From the NCBI RefSeq assembly GCF_006716095.1, contig NZ_VFOK01000001.1, positions 372,001 through 436,000 of the forward strand: DNA of 64,000 nucleotides. Direction: 5' to 3'. Below are positions 27,449 through 35,899 of the stretch, piece after piece. The notes under the pieces were generated by a model. That model worked only from the letters and a program-made list of their open reading frames with translations. It ran no database searches and was not told where the DNA came from. This DNA is from Barrientosiimonas humi. GTDB taxonomy: Bacteria; Actinomycetota; Actinomycetes; Actinomycetales; Dermatophilaceae. Numbering within the stretch: position 1 is the first letter of the stretch; each line of letters starts with the position of its first letter. Made by a program: the position numbers and the translations under genes.

Positions 27449-28009
27449 TCAGCGCGGGTCGACCGGCAGCAGAGCGGTGTACGCCGTCACCCGCCGGGCG
27501 CCGGGCGTCCCCGCTCCGATGCGCCGGTATCGGGCGACCACCTCGCTCAGCTCCGCGCGCAGGGCGGCCAGCTGCTCCTCGCTGACCAGCACGAGGGCGT
27601 CCTGCAGCCCCGCCTCGTCCTGCCACACCGGCTCCCACGCCTCGCGGTCGTCGATCCAGGCGTGCGTCTTCTCGGCGAAGTGGTCGACGTAGTCGTGGGC
27701 CAGCCAGGCGCCCATGCCGTCGTCGTCGCCGAGGTTCGCGGTGGCGAGGTCGTCACCGTCGTCGTCGGCCTCGGCCAGCGCCCACACCCGGGTCTTGGCG
27801 TTGCCGAGCCCGGTGTCCTCCACCAGCCCGGCCCCGGCCAGCACCCGCACGTGATAGCTCGTCGCCCCCGTGTGCGTGCCGAGCGCCTGGGCGAGCTCGG
27901 TGGCGGTGGCGCCCCCGTGCAGCCGCAGGTGGGCGACGATGCGCGAGCGCAGCGGGTGGGCCAGCAGCCGCCACGCCGGCGTCGCCTCGGGGGTGTCCGC
28001 GGGGGTCAT
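27449..28009 (-). CDS. ArsR-like helix-turn-helix transcriptional regulator
   Basis: A 186-residue regulator with an N-terminal winged-helix domain: WRLLAHPLRSRIVAHLRLHG, then ATELAQALGTHTGATSYHVRVLAGAGLVE. The C-terminal half is helical and acidic with no recognised ligand site. ATG 28009 was chosen because a sigma-70-like promoter with a 23-base palindrome ends directly before it, giving a leaderless transcript. It probably represses itself. The likely second target is the divergent rplM region or an unlinked gene; no partner gene is adjacent on the same strand. Confidence 0.8.
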   Translation of the reverse strand: MTPADTPEATPAWRLLAHPLRSRIVAHLRLHGGATATELAQALGTHTGATSYHVRVLAGAGLVEDTGLGNAKTRVWALAEADDDGDDLATANLGDDDGMGAWLAHDYVDHFAEKTHAWIDDREAWEPVWQDEAGLQDALVLVSEEQLAALRAELSEVVARYRRIGAGTPGARRVTAYTALLPVDPR

Positions 28010-28045
28010 GTTTTGCACAATACGTGTGCAAAAGCCGGCGAGCAA
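28010..28045 (-). promoter_or_regulatory. Leaderless promoter with a 23-bp operator palindrome
   Basis: On the minus strand TTGCTC (28045-28040), a 17-base spacer and TATTGT (28022-28017) form a promoter whose start falls at the ATG at 28009. TTTTGCACA and TGTGCAAAA (28011-28019 and 28025-28033) are perfect nine-base arms around a five-base centre, covering the -10 box and start site, as expected for autorepression. Confidence 0.75.
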
Positions 28046-28114
28046 GGTCTGCCGGCCCCCGACGTACGACCGAAAAGCCTTGTGCGACAACGTGATCCGG
28101 GCGGTTGGCACGAT

Positions 28115-28144
28115 TTGGGAGGGGTGTCTGCACCCCCGTAACAT
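28115..28144 (+). promoter_or_regulatory. Candidate rplM promoter with palindromic spacer
   Basis: TTGGGA (28115-28120), an 18-base spacer and TAACAT (28139-28144) form a plausible promoter. The spacer contains the palindrome GGGGTG-TCTG-CACCCC (28121-28136), which could bind a regulator between the two elements. Confidence 0.5.
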
Positions 28145-28153
28145 GGTGGGTCG

Positions 28154-28183
28154 GTGCTGAACCGGGTGTGAAACCCGCAGCAC
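28154..28183 (+). promoter_or_regulatory. Hairpin in the 5' leader of rplM
   Basis: GTGCTG (28154-28159) pairs with CAGCAC (28178-28183), and inside it CGGGT (28163-28167) pairs with ACCCG (28173-28177), leaving a three-base bulge on one side and a five-base loop. It lies just after the predicted transcription start and could be a ribosomal-protein binding site for autoregulation. Confidence 0.5.
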
Positions 28184-28223
28184 GAGCAGACCCCGAAGCA
28201 ACAACGACCGAAGGTGACGAACC

Positions 28224-28673
28224 GTGCGTACGTTTACCCCCAAGCCGGCCGAGGTCAACAAGGACCGCGTCTGGCACGTCATCGACGCCACTGACGTGGT
28301 GCTCGGCCGGCTGGCCAGCCAGACGGCGATCCTGCTGCGCGGCAAGCACAAGCCGACCTTTGCCCCGCACGTCGACACGGGTGACTTCGTCATCATCGTC
28401 AACGCGGACAAGGTGGCGCTGACCGGCGCCAAGCTGGAGCAGAAGAAGGCCTACCGCCACTCGGGCTTCCCGGGCGGGCTCAAGGCTGTCTCCTACACCG
28501 ACCTGATGGCCAAGGACCCCGCCAAGGCTGTCGAGAAGGCCGTGCGCGGCATGCTGCCGAAGAACTCCCTCGGGCGTCAGCAGCTGAGCAAGCTCAAGGT
28601 CTACGCCGGCGCCGAGCACCCGCACGGTGCGCAGAAGCCGGTCCCGTTCGAGATCACCCAGGTCGCGCAGTAA
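28224..28673 (+). CDS. rplM: 50S ribosomal protein L13
   Basis: L13 is an early-assembly 23S rRNA-binding protein. GTG at 28224 gives 149 residues: [20 protein letters not shown], then DVVLGRLAS, the GKHKPTF loop and [19 protein letters not shown]. An AAGGTGA sequence lies upstream. It is the promoter-proximal gene of the rplM-rpsI pair and has a structured leader. Confidence 0.98.
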   Translation: MRTFTPKPAEVNKDRVWHVIDATDVVLGRLASQTAILLRGKHKPTFAPHVDTGDFVIIVNADKVALTGAKLEQKKAYRHSGFPGGLKAVSYTDLMAKDPAKAVEKAVRGMLPKNSLGRQQLSKLKVYAGAEHPHGAQKPVPFEITQVAQ

Positions 28674-28711
28674 GCCCGGCCCCCTGAGCCTTTAGACAAC
28701 CAAGGAGAACC

Positions 28712-29218
28712 GTGGCTGACCAGACCCAGCTCGACGCCCTCGAGGCCGACGAGCCGCAGCTTCAGAACTACACCAGCGAGAGCACCGAGGCCCCGGCCGA
28801 GGGCGAGGAGGTGCGCCGTCCGAGCGCGTCCGCGCCCGGTTCGGGCACCGGCCGCCGCAAGCAGGCCATCGCCCGCGTGCGCATCGTCCCGGGCACCGGC
28901 GTGTGGAAGATCAACGGCCGCACCCTGGAGGAGTACTTCCCGAACAAGGTGCACCAGCAGGAGGTCAACGAGCCCCTGAAGGTGCTCGAGCTCGACGGTG
29001 CGTACGACGTGCTCGTGCGGGTGCACGGCGGTGGCCCCTCGGGCCAGGCCGGTGCCGTCCGCCTGGGTGTCGCGCGCTCGCTCAACGAGGTCGACGCCGA
29101 GCTCAACCGCCCGGCCCTGAAGAAGGCCGGCTTCCTGACCCGTGACGCCCGCGTCCCGGAGCGCAAGAAGGCCGGTCTCAAGAAGGCCCGCAAGGCGCCG
29201 CAGTACAGCAAGCGCTGA
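28712..29218 (+). CDS. rpsI: 30S ribosomal protein S9 with acidic N-terminal extension
   Basis: S9 reaches the P-site tRNA with its C-terminal basic tail (ending SKR). The 168-residue product has an extra N-terminal acidic stretch of about 40 residues before the core [17 protein letters not shown]; the core continues to [25 protein letters not shown] precedes the GTG at 28712. Length exceeds the usual 130 only through the extension. Confidence 0.97.
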   Translation: MADQTQLDALEADEPQLQNYTSESTEAPAEGEEVRRPSASAPGSGTGRRKQAIARVRIVPGTGVWKINGRTLEEYFPNKVHQQEVNEPLKVLELDGAYDVLVRVHGGGPSGQAGAVRLGVARSLNEVDAELNRPALKKAGFLTRDARVPERKKAGLKKARKAPQYSKR

Positions 29219-29234
29219 TCGCGCGAGCCGCCTG

Positions 29235-29265
29235 GAGCGGCACCCGGTGTGTCCGGGTGCCGCTC
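29235..29265 (+). terminator. Terminator after rpsI
   Basis: A perfect 13-base-pair stem (GAGCGGCACCCGG at 29235-29247 and its complement at 29253-29265) with a five-base loop lies 16 bases after the rpsI stop. It is GC-rich with no U-tract, and precedes glmM by 80 bases. Confidence 0.8.
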
Positions 29266-29346
29266 TCGGCATGTCCGGGGGAGTATTTTCCGATGCACCG
29301 CCGACCGGGGGTCGGGCGGGGGACTGAGCGAGAGGTGTCCTGAAGG

Positions 29347-30696
29347 ATGAGCCGACTTTTCGGAACCGATGGGGTGCGGGGCCTCGCGGGCGTCGACATC
29401 ACCGCGGAGCTGGCGCTGTCGCTCGCGACGGCAGCCGCCCGGGTGCTCGGCGACGGGCCCGACCACCGCGCCAAGGCCGTGGTCGGGCGCGACCCGCGCG
29501 CGTCGGGGGAGTTCCTGTCGGCCGCGGTCGTCGCCGGCCTGGCGTCCGCCGGCATCGACGTGTACGACGTGGGCGTGCTGCCGACGCCGGCCGTGGCCTA
29601 CCTGACCGCCGACACCGGCGCCGACTTCGGCGTGATGCTGTCCGCGTCGCACAACGCGATGCCCGACAACGGCATCAAGTTCTTCGCCCGCGGCGGGCAC
29701 AAGCTGCCCGACGACGTCGAGGACCGCATCCAGGCCGCCATGGACGAGCCGTGGACCCGCCCCACCGGTCCCGACGTGGGCCGGGTGCACACGATGGACG
29801 ACGGCGCGACCCGCTACATGTCGCACCTGCTCAAGGCGCTGCCGCGCCGGCTCGACGGCCTCAAGGTCGTCGTCGACGCGGCGCACGGCGCGGCCAGCGA
29901 GGTCTCGCCGGAGATCTTCCGGCTGGCCGGGGCCGAGGTCGTGACCATCGGCGCGCGGCCCGACGGGCTGAACATCAACGACGGCTACGGCAGCACCCAC
30001 CTGGAGCGGCTGCAGGTGGCCGTGCTCGCCCAGGACGCCGACCTCGGCATCGCCCACGACGGCGACGCCGACCGCTGCCTCGCGGTCGACGCCGAGGGCA
30101 CCGAGATCGACGGCGACCAGATCATGGCCGTCCTCGCGCTCGACCTGCTGGAGCGCGGCCAGCTCGCGCAGGACACCCTCGTCGCGACCGTGATGAGCAA
30201 CCTCGGGCTGCTCAACGCGATGAAGGAGCACGGCATCCAGGTCGAGCAGACGGCGGTGGGGGACCGCTACGTCCTGGAGCGGATGCGCGAGGGTCGCTTC
30301 TCCCTCGGGGGCGAGCAGTCCGGCCACGTCATCCTGCTCGAGCACGGCACCACCGGCGACGGGGTGCTGACCGGCCTCATGCTGGCCTCGCGGGTCGCCG
30401 CGACCGGGCGCTCGCTCGCCGACCTCGCGGCGGTCATGACCCGCATGCCGCAGGTGATGATCAACGTGCGCGACGTCGACAAGAACGCCCTCAGCGGCAA
30501 CGCCGCCGTGCAGGCCGCGGTCGCCGACGCCGAGCGCGACCTCGGCGACGACGGGCGGGTGCTGCTGCGCAAGTCCGGCACCGAGCCGGTCGTGCGGGTC
30601 ATGGTCGAGGCCGACACCGCCGAGCGCGCGCAGGCCGTGTGCGAGCGGCTGGTCGAGGTCGTCCGCTCCGAGCTCGCCCTGGCCCCCGCGGTGTGA
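29347..30696 (+). CDS. glmM: Phosphoglucosamine mutase
   Basis: Interconverts glucosamine-6-phosphate and glucosamine-1-phosphate for UDP-GlcNAc and peptidoglycan synthesis. The 449-residue product starts [16 protein letters not shown], has the phosphoserine loop [15 protein letters not shown] (Ser about residue 99-101), the metal-binding [11 protein letters not shown] near 238 and the phosphate-binding [14 protein letters not shown] near 410. The rplM-rpsI-glmM order is widely conserved in actinobacteria. Confidence 0.97.
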   Translation: MSRLFGTDGVRGLAGVDITAELALSLATAAARVLGDGPDHRAKAVVGRDPRASGEFLSAAVVAGLASAGIDVYDVGVLPTPAVAYLTADTGADFGVMLSASHNAMPDNGIKFFARGGHKLPDDVEDRIQAAMDEPWTRPTGPDVGRVHTMDDGATRYMSHLLKALPRRLDGLKVVVDAAHGAASEVSPEIFRLAGAEVVTIGARPDGLNINDGYGSTHLERLQVAVLAQDADLGIAHDGDADRCLAVDAEGTEIDGDQIMAVLALDLLERGQLAQDTLVATVMSNLGLLNAMKEHGIQVEQTAVGDRYVLERMREGRFSLGGEQSGHVILLEHGTTGDGVLTGLMLASRVAATGRSLADLAAVMTRMPQVMINVRDVDKNALSGNAAVQAAVADAERDLGDDGRVLLRKSGTEPVVRVMVEADTAERAQAVCERLVEVVRSELALAPAV

Positions 30697-30758
30697 GACC
30701 GGCGACGGCGGCCCAGGCACCTGCGCGGACCTACCCCCGAACGCCCCCGACCAAAGGC

Positions 30759-30852
30759 GGTCGAGTAGGCCAGTCCCACGGTGGTCGAGTAGGCCAGACC
30801 CACGGTGGTCGAGTAGGCCGGAGCGAAGCGGAGGCCGTATCGAGACCGGGTC
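30759..30852. repeat. Dispersed GGTCGAGTAGGCC / CGTATCGAGACC repeat cluster
   Basis: GGTCGAGTAGGCC occurs at 30759, 30783 and 30807, an exact 24-base period; the last copy runs on to CGTATCGAGACC at 30836-30847. These ends match the 52-bp repeats at 13706-13913, so this is a second copy of the same intergenic element. It lies just after glmM. No coding function is seen. Confidence 0.85.
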
Positions 30853-31058
30853 ACCTGCTCGTGGTGACCGAACGGCGCCAGGAGGCGTGAGTACGCCTGT
30901 GGTGACGTCGGAATCGCGAGTCGCCGAGGGCGTACATCGCCAGAGTGGTCACGAACTAACAGACTGGTCGGTTGCAAGTGGCCAGTCTGGGAGATTCTGG
31001 CCGGTCTGGGCGGGGTCGTTCCTGACCCGACCGCGCGAAGTCGACACGACCCTGCGCT

Positions 31059-31142
31059 GTTGACACACAGTGCTGCTACAGCACGCAGATCTGTCAACAA
31101 CGTCAGTCCGTGTCAACAACGTCGGGGGCTGTCAGGAACGTC
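31059..31142. repeat. Three TGTCAACAACGTC-type direct repeats at 19-bp spacing
   Basis: The 566-base gap 30697-31262 has no gene. Besides the element above, TGTCAACAACGTC begins at 31092 and 31111 and a variant (TGTCAGGAACGTC) at 31130, exactly 19 bases apart. GTTGACA at 31059-31065 is an inverted partner of TGTCAAC at 31092-31098. This could be an iterated protein-binding site or repeat remnant. Confidence 0.75.
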
Positions 31143-31262
31143 ATCACCGCGAGCCGGCAGACGGGGCCATCCACGGGCCGGCTCCCGCCTCCCGGCGGCA
31201 TCTCCCCGACCAACCCGTGGATCGCGGAGGTCGTCGTGTGCTCGTGGGCTCTGGCGAGCGGG

Positions 31263-31811
31263 TCAGGCCGCCTGCGCCTCGCGTACGTCGTCGGCCAGGC
31301 GGGTGAGCACGTCACGCAGGGCGGTGACGACCTCGTCGTGCTCGGCGGGGTTCTCGCCGAGGCGCGAGATCGGCAGCGAGGCGGTCGGCTCGTCGTGCGG
31401 TGCGCCGCCCGCGATGCCGGCGGCCTTCAGCGCCTCCTGCTGGGCCCACTGGCCGCCGTACTGCGACAGCGCGGCGCCGATGGCGCCGACCGGCTTGCCC
31501 TTGATGGGGGCCTCGCCGTAGGGCCGGGAGGCCCAGTCGATCGCGTTCTTGATCACGGCGGGGAGGCCGCCGTTGTACTCCGGGGTGATCACCAGGAGCG
31601 CGTCGGAGTCGGCGACCTGACGGCGCAGCTCGGTGACGGTCTCGGGCACCTCGGGACCGTCGACGTCGTCGCTGTAGAACGGCAGCCGCTCCAGGCCGCG
31701 GGCGATGCGGACCTGCACGCCCTCGGGCGCGGCCTCCTGGGCGGAGTGGGCGATGGCACGGTTGACGGAGTCGGCGCGCAGGCTGCCGACGAGGACCAGG
31801 ACGGTGGTCAC
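31263..31811 (-). CDS. NADPH-dependent FMN reductase-family flavoprotein
   Basis: A flavodoxin-fold oxidoreductase that reduces FMN, quinones or other electrophiles. From GTG 31811 (AGGAG upstream at six bases) the product is 182 residues: VLVGSLRADSVNRA is the phosphate-binding loop near the start, and TPEYNGGLPAVIKNAIDW (about residues 78-95) is the family signature. It is divergent from a TetR-type gene and shares its operator region, so it is probably TetR-controlled. Confidence 0.9.
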   Translation of the reverse strand: MTTVLVLVGSLRADSVNRAIAHSAQEAAPEGVQVRIARGLERLPFYSDDVDGPEVPETVTELRRQVADSDALLVITPEYNGGLPAVIKNAIDWASRPYGEAPIKGKPVGAIGAALSQYGGQWAQQEALKAAGIAGGAPHDEPTASLPISRLGENPAEHDEVVTALRDVLTRLADDVREAQAA

Positions 31812-31847
31812 GGGATCTCCTGGGGAGGGGTGCGGGGCGGAACAAAA

Positions 31848-31861
31848 CGGACTGTAGTCCG
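31848..31861. promoter_or_regulatory. TetR-type operator between FMN reductase and tetR
   Basis: CGGACT-GT-AGTCCG is a palindrome with perfect six-base arms, lying midway in the 101-base divergent gap and flanked by AAAA on one side. It has the form of TetR-family operators and could control both directions. Confidence 0.6.
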
Positions 31862-31912
31862 CTTCGTGGTCGCCGTGCACGTCGGGCGTCCACCGCGTGG
31901 GACGATGCGGGC

Positions 31913-32590
31913 ATGCAACGAGGCGGTGCCGAGACCCTCTGCGGGTCCGCCCTGCCGCTCGTCGACTCCCCGCTGGTCGCCGCCGCGGGCGGGCGCGAGG
32001 TCCGCCAGGACGCCGCGCGCAACGCCGCCAAGATCCTCGACGCCGCGACCCGCCTGGTCGACCGCGACGGGGTCGAGGCGGTGACCATGGACGCCGTCGC
32101 CGAGGCGGCCGGGGTCGGCAAGGGCACGGTGTTCCGCCGCTACGGCAGCCGGGCCGGCCTGATGGGCGCGCTGCTGGACCACACCGAGCTGCAGTTCCAG
32201 CGGGCGATGCTCACCGGCCCGCCCCCGCTCGGCCCGGGCGCGCCCCCGCGCGAGCGGCTGCTGGCGTTCGGCGCCGCCCGGCTCGAGCTGGTTCTGCGCC
32301 ACCGCTCGGTGCTGCTGGCCCGGGGCGACGCCCCGCACGGCGCCCGCGGTGCGTACGACCTCGCGTGCACCCACGTCCGTCACCTCCTGCGCGAGGCGGG
32401 CGTCCAGGGCGACCTGGAGCTGCTCGCCGAGCAGCTGGTCAGCCTGGTCGAGCCGGGCTGGGTGCACCGCCAGGTCGGACCGGCCGGGCGCTCGCGCGAG
32501 CGCACCCTCGCCGCCTGGGAGGACCTGGTGCGCCGCGTGCTCGACGCGCCCGCTGCGACCGCCCCCGCCGCCTCCGGGGCGCGGTCGTGA
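31913..32590 (+). CDS. TetR/AcrR-family transcriptional regulator
   Basis: A 225-residue repressor with an N-terminal helix-turn-helix domain: DAATRLVDRDGVEAVTMDAV, then AGVGKGTVFRRYGSRAGL (about residues 42-90). The C-terminal ligand-binding half is helical and not informative about the ligand. GACGAT six bases before the ATG suggests a leaderless start. It is divergent from an FMN reductase and overlaps the aminotransferase start (GTGA), so the three form a regulatory unit. Confidence 0.88.
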   Translation: MQRGGAETLCGSALPLVDSPLVAAAGGREVRQDAARNAAKILDAATRLVDRDGVEAVTMDAVAEAAGVGKGTVFRRYGSRAGLMGALLDHTELQFQRAMLTGPPPLGPGAPPRERLLAFGAARLELVLRHRSVLLARGDAPHGARGAYDLACTHVRHLLREAGVQGDLELLAEQLVSLVEPGWVHRQVGPAGRSRERTLAAWEDLVRRVLDAPAATAPAASGARS

Positions 32591-33741
32591 CGCGGTTGTC
32601 GCGACGTGGCGAGGTCGAGCCGTTCCACGTCATGGAGGTGCTCAAGGCCGGTGCCGAGCGCGCCCGCACGCACGGTGACGTGATCCTGATGTGCGCCGGT
32701 CAGCCGTCCACCCCGGCCCCGGCGGTCGTGCGCGAGGCGGCGGCCCGCGCGCTCGACGAGCACGTCCTCGGCTACACCGAGGCCACCGGCATCCGGCCGC
32801 TGCGTGAGGCGATCGCCGCGCACCACGCACGGACGTACGCCATCGACGTCGACCCCGACCAGGTGGTCGTGACGACCGGCAGCTCCGGTGGTTTCACCGC
32901 CCTCTTCCTCGCCGCGTTCGACCCCGGCGACGTGGTGGCGATGACGCGACCCGGCTACCCGGCATACCGAAACACGTTGCAGTCGTTGGGTGTTCGCGTG
33001 CACGAGCTGGCCTGCGGGCCCGAGACGAGGTTCCAGCCGACGGTCGAGATGCTCGAGCAGCTGCCCGAGCCGCCCGCCGGTCTGATCCTCGCCAGCCCGG
33101 CGAACCCCACCGGCACGGTCATCGACGAGCACGAGCTCGCGGCCATCGCCCGCTGGTGCTCCGAGCACGGCACGCTGCTGGTGAGCGACGAGATCTATCA
33201 CGGCGTCTCGTTCGGCCGGCGCTGCGCGAGCGCGTGGGAGACCTCGCGCGACGCGGTGGTCGTCGGGTCGGTGAGCAAGTTCTTCTCGATGACCGGGTGG
33301 CGGCTGGGCTGGATGCTGCTGCCCGAGCCGCTGGTGCGCCCGGTCGAGCTGCTGTCGGGCAACCTGTCGATCTGCCCGCCGGCGCTGGCCCAGCACGCCG
33401 CGCTGGCCGCGTTCAGCCCCGAGGCCCAGGCCGAGCTCACCGGCCACGTCGAGCGGTACGCCGTCAACCGGCAGCTGCTGGTCGACCGGCTGCCCGAGCT
33501 CGGCATCACCAGCTATGCCCCGCCCGACGGCGCGTTCTACGCCTGGTGCGACGTCGGCCACCTCACCGACGACTCGACCGCCTGGTGCGCCCGGCTGCTG
33601 GCCGAGACGGGGGTGGCGATCACCCCGGGTGTCGACTTCGACCCGGTCGACGGTCGCCGCTTCGTGCGGCTCAGCTTCGCCGGCTCGACCGCCGAGGTAT
33701 CCGAGGCGATGGACCGCCTCGCTGCGCGTCTCAGCAGGTGA
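32587..33741 (+). CDS. PLP-dependent class I/II aminotransferase
   Basis: A fold-type I aminotransferase. The 384-residue product has NPTG (173-176), DEIY (201-204) and the Schiff-base Lys231 in GSVSKFFSMTGWRLGWM. The substrate is not decided; the family includes aspartate- and alanine-type transaminases. GTG at 32587 overlaps the tetR stop by four bases, so it is translated with the regulator. Confidence 0.9.
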   Translation: MTRLSRRGEVEPFHVMEVLKAGAERARTHGDVILMCAGQPSTPAPAVVREAAARALDEHVLGYTEATGIRPLREAIAAHHARTYAIDVDPDQVVVTTGSSGGFTALFLAAFDPGDVVAMTRPGYPAYRNTLQSLGVRVHELACGPETRFQPTVEMLEQLPEPPAGLILASPANPTGTVIDEHELAAIARWCSEHGTLLVSDEIYHGVSFGRRCASAWETSRDAVVVGSVSKFFSMTGWRLGWMLLPEPLVRPVELLSGNLSICPPALAQHAALAAFSPEAQAELTGHVERYAVNRQLLVDRLPELGITSYAPPDGAFYAWCDVGHLTDDSTAWCARLLAETGVAITPGVDFDPVDGRRFVRLSFAGSTAEVSEAMDRLAARLSR

Positions 33742-33819
33742 CGCCGCTCGGGAAGGACCCGGCCACGGTCGTACGTTGGACCAGGCACCATCCCCTGCAC
33801 CCGAAAGGACGTTGTTGTC

Positions 33820-34239
33820 ATGGCAGAAGCCATCACTGACGAGCTCTACGCCACCGCCGCCACCGCCAAGGGCGGCCGCGAGGGCACGGTCAAGAGCGCC
33901 GACGGCGTGATCGACCTGCCGCTGGGCAAGCCGGGCAGCACCAGCAACCCCAAGGCCAACCCCGAGACGCTGTTCGCGGCCGGCTACGCCTCCTGCTTCT
34001 CGGGTGCGCTCGCCGCGGTCGCGGGCAAGGAGGGGCTGGACGTGTCGGAGTCGACCGTCACGGCCAACGTGCACTTCGGCAAGACCGACTCCGGCTTCGG
34101 CCTCGCGGTCGACATCTCCGCCGACATCCCCGGTGTCGACGCCGCCAAGGCGCAGGAGCTGGTCGAGGCAGCCCACCAGCTGTGCCCCTACTCCAAGGCC
34201 ACCCGCGGCAACATCGAGGTCAACGTCAGCGTCGCCTGA
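33820..34239 (+). CDS. ohr: Organic hydroperoxide resistance protein (Ohr/OsmC family)
   Basis: A thiol peroxidase that reduces organic hydroperoxides, using two catalytic cysteines. Cys59 in YASCFSGAL and Cys122 in HQLCPYSKATRGN are present; length 139 is normal. The ATG is preceded by AAAGGA. No OhrR regulator is adjacent. It is convergent with phnE; a 29-base-pair terminator lies between. Confidence 0.94.
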   Translation: MAEAITDELYATAATAKGGREGTVKSADGVIDLPLGKPGSTSNPKANPETLFAAGYASCFSGALAAVAGKEGLDVSESTVTANVHFGKTDSGFGLAVDISADIPGVDAAKAQELVEAAHQLCPYSKATRGNIEVNVSVA

Positions 34240-34242
34240 CAA

Positions 34243-34299
34243 CCTCAGAAATTGATCGAGACGACCAGGCACGCCTGGTCGTCTCGATCAATTTTGAGG
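34243..34299. terminator. Bidirectional terminator between ohr and phnE
   Basis: A perfect 22-base-pair stem (34249-34270 and 34273-34294, two-base centre) is extended by five more pairs across a one-base bulge. It begins with AAATT on one side and ends with ATTTT on the other, so each strand has a run of T after the stem. It should stop transcription from both convergent genes. Confidence 0.92.
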
Positions 34300-34322
34300 T
34301 ACGCGCGTGGCCGGGTCCGCCT

Positions 34323-35147
34323 TCAGGCAGCCAGCCGACGGCGTACGCCCGCGGACAGCTGGTCCACCGCGACGATCAGCACCAGCACCACCAGGATCTG
34401 GGTCAGCATCTGGTCGAACTGGAAGGTCTTGATCGAGCGGGTGATCAGCAGGCCGATGCCGCCCGCGCCGACCAGGCCCAGCACCAGCGAGCTGCGCACG
34501 TTGACGTCGAAGCGGTAGAGCAGGAGGCCGACCCACTGCGGCATGACCTGCGGCAGCGTGGCGTTGGCGATGCGCTGGCTCGGGCTCGCGCCCGCGGTGG
34601 CCAGGGCCTGCCCCGGGCCGGGGTCGACGTCCTCCATCGACTCGGCCCACAGCTTGCCCATCACGCCGGTGTTGTGGCAGATGATCGCGAGGATGCCGGC
34701 GAACGGGCCGAGTCCCACCGCGGTCACGAAGATCAGCGCGAACACGATGTCCGGGACGGCGCGCAGCACGCTGAGCAGCCACCGCGCCGCGTGGTAGGCC
34801 GCGGGGTGGGCGGTGCCGCGCGCGGCCACGGCGGCGAGCGCCAGCGAGAACGGGATCGACAGGGTGGTGCCGAGCAGCCCGATGGCCAGGGTGATCAGCG
34901 ACGCCTCGATCGCCGGCCGCAGCACGGTGGCCCAGTCGAGGTCGGGCGGGATGGTGTCGGCGAGGAAGGCGGCCATGCCCTGCCACCCGGTCACCAGCAG
35001 CGAGGGGCTGACGTCGGTGAGCAGCAACGCGGCGACGTGCGCGGCGACCAGCACGGTCAGCAGGGTCGCGACGAGGGCCCGGCGCCGGCCGCGGCGGGGG
35101 TCGGCCGGGACGGGCAGCGTCCGGGCGGAGCCGGTGAGCGTGGTCAT
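34323..35147 (-). CDS. phnE: Phosphonate ABC transporter permease PhnE
   Basis: The membrane channel of a phosphonate/phosphite importer. From ATG 35147 the product is 274 residues with about six hydrophobic segments and the binding-protein-dependent permease domain; the cytoplasmic coupling loop is around QALATAGASPSQRIANATLPQVMP. ATG overlaps the phnC stop (ATGA). Upstream order oxidase-phnD-phnC-phnE is on one strand. Confidence 0.92.
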   Translation of the reverse strand: MTTLTGSARTLPVPADPRRGRRRALVATLLTVLVAAHVAALLLTDVSPSLLVTGWQGMAAFLADTIPPDLDWATVLRPAIEASLITLAIGLLGTTLSIPFSLALAAVAARGTAHPAAYHAARWLLSVLRAVPDIVFALIFVTAVGLGPFAGILAIICHNTGVMGKLWAESMEDVDPGPGQALATAGASPSQRIANATLPQVMPQWVGLLLYRFDVNVRSSLVLGLVGAGGIGLLITRSIKTFQFDQMLTQILVVLVLIVAVDQLSAGVRRRLAA

Positions 35148-35899
35148 GCCGCCACCTCCAGCGGGGCCGCGCCGGCGTAGAGCAGGTCCAGGTCGGCCGC
35201 GGACACGGTGCCCGCGGGCTGGTCGAGCAGGAGACGCCCGTCGCGCAGCCCGACCGTGCGGTCGGCATGGCGTGCGGCGAGCGCCGGCTGGTGCAGCACC
35301 GCGACGACTGCGAGACCCTCGCTCCGGGCCAGGTCGCGCAGCAGCGACATGACCTGCTCGGCCGCGCGCGGGTCGAGCGCGGAGACCGGTTCGTCGGCGA
35401 GCAGCACCGGGGCCCGCTGGCACAGGGCGCGCGCGACCGCGACCCGCTGCTGCTGCCCGCCGGAGAGCCGCCCGGCCCGGTCGTGCGCCCGGTGGGCGAG
35501 GCCGACCCGGTCGAGGCAGCCCATCGCCTCCTCGCGCAGGGCGGTGGGGAACAGCGCCGGAGCGAGGCCGCGCCAGCCGAGGCGGCCCAGCCCGCCGGCG
35601 CACACGTTGTCCAGCACCGACCGTCGCGGCACCAGGTGCACCCGCTGGAACACCATGGCCACCGGTCGCCCGCTGACGTGCTGCTCGGCGGCCACCTCGA
35701 CGGAGCCGGCGTCGGGGACCTCCAGCCCGGCGACGCAGCGCAGCGTCGTGGACTTGCCGCACCCGTTGGGGCCGAGCAGCGCCAGCAGCTCACCGGACCG
35801 GACGTCCAGGTCGAGCCCGTCGAGCACGGTGCGCCCGGCGTACGCCTTCGTCAGGCCGCGCAAGCGCAGCGCGGCGTCGCGCGTGGTCATCTCAGACAT
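35144..35899 (-). CDS. phnC: Phosphonate ABC transporter ATP-binding protein PhnC
   Basis: Energises phosphonate uptake. The 251-residue product has Walker A GPNGCGKST (about residues 43-51), LSGGQQQRVAVARAL signature and DEPVSALD Walker B. ATG 35899 overlaps the phnD end by eight bases; a second ATG at 35890 is possible. It lies between phnD and phnE. Confidence 0.93.
   Translation of the reverse strand: MSEMTTRDAALRLRGLTKAYAGRTVLDGLDLDVRSGELLALLGPNGCGKSTTLRCVAGLEVPDAGSVEVAAEQHVSGRPVAMVFQRVHLVPRRSVLDNVCAGGLGRLGWRGLAPALFPTALREEAMGCLDRVGLAHRAHDRAGRLSGGQQQRVAVARALCQRAPVLLADEPVSALDPRAAEQVMSLLRDLARSEGLAVVAVLHQPALAARHADRTVGLRDGRLLLDQPAGTVSAADLDLLYAGAAPLEVAA

Noticed and set aside
28010-28223. Riboswitch upstream of rplM
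   Set aside because: Only a simple bulged hairpin is visible; no known riboswitch pattern was recognised.
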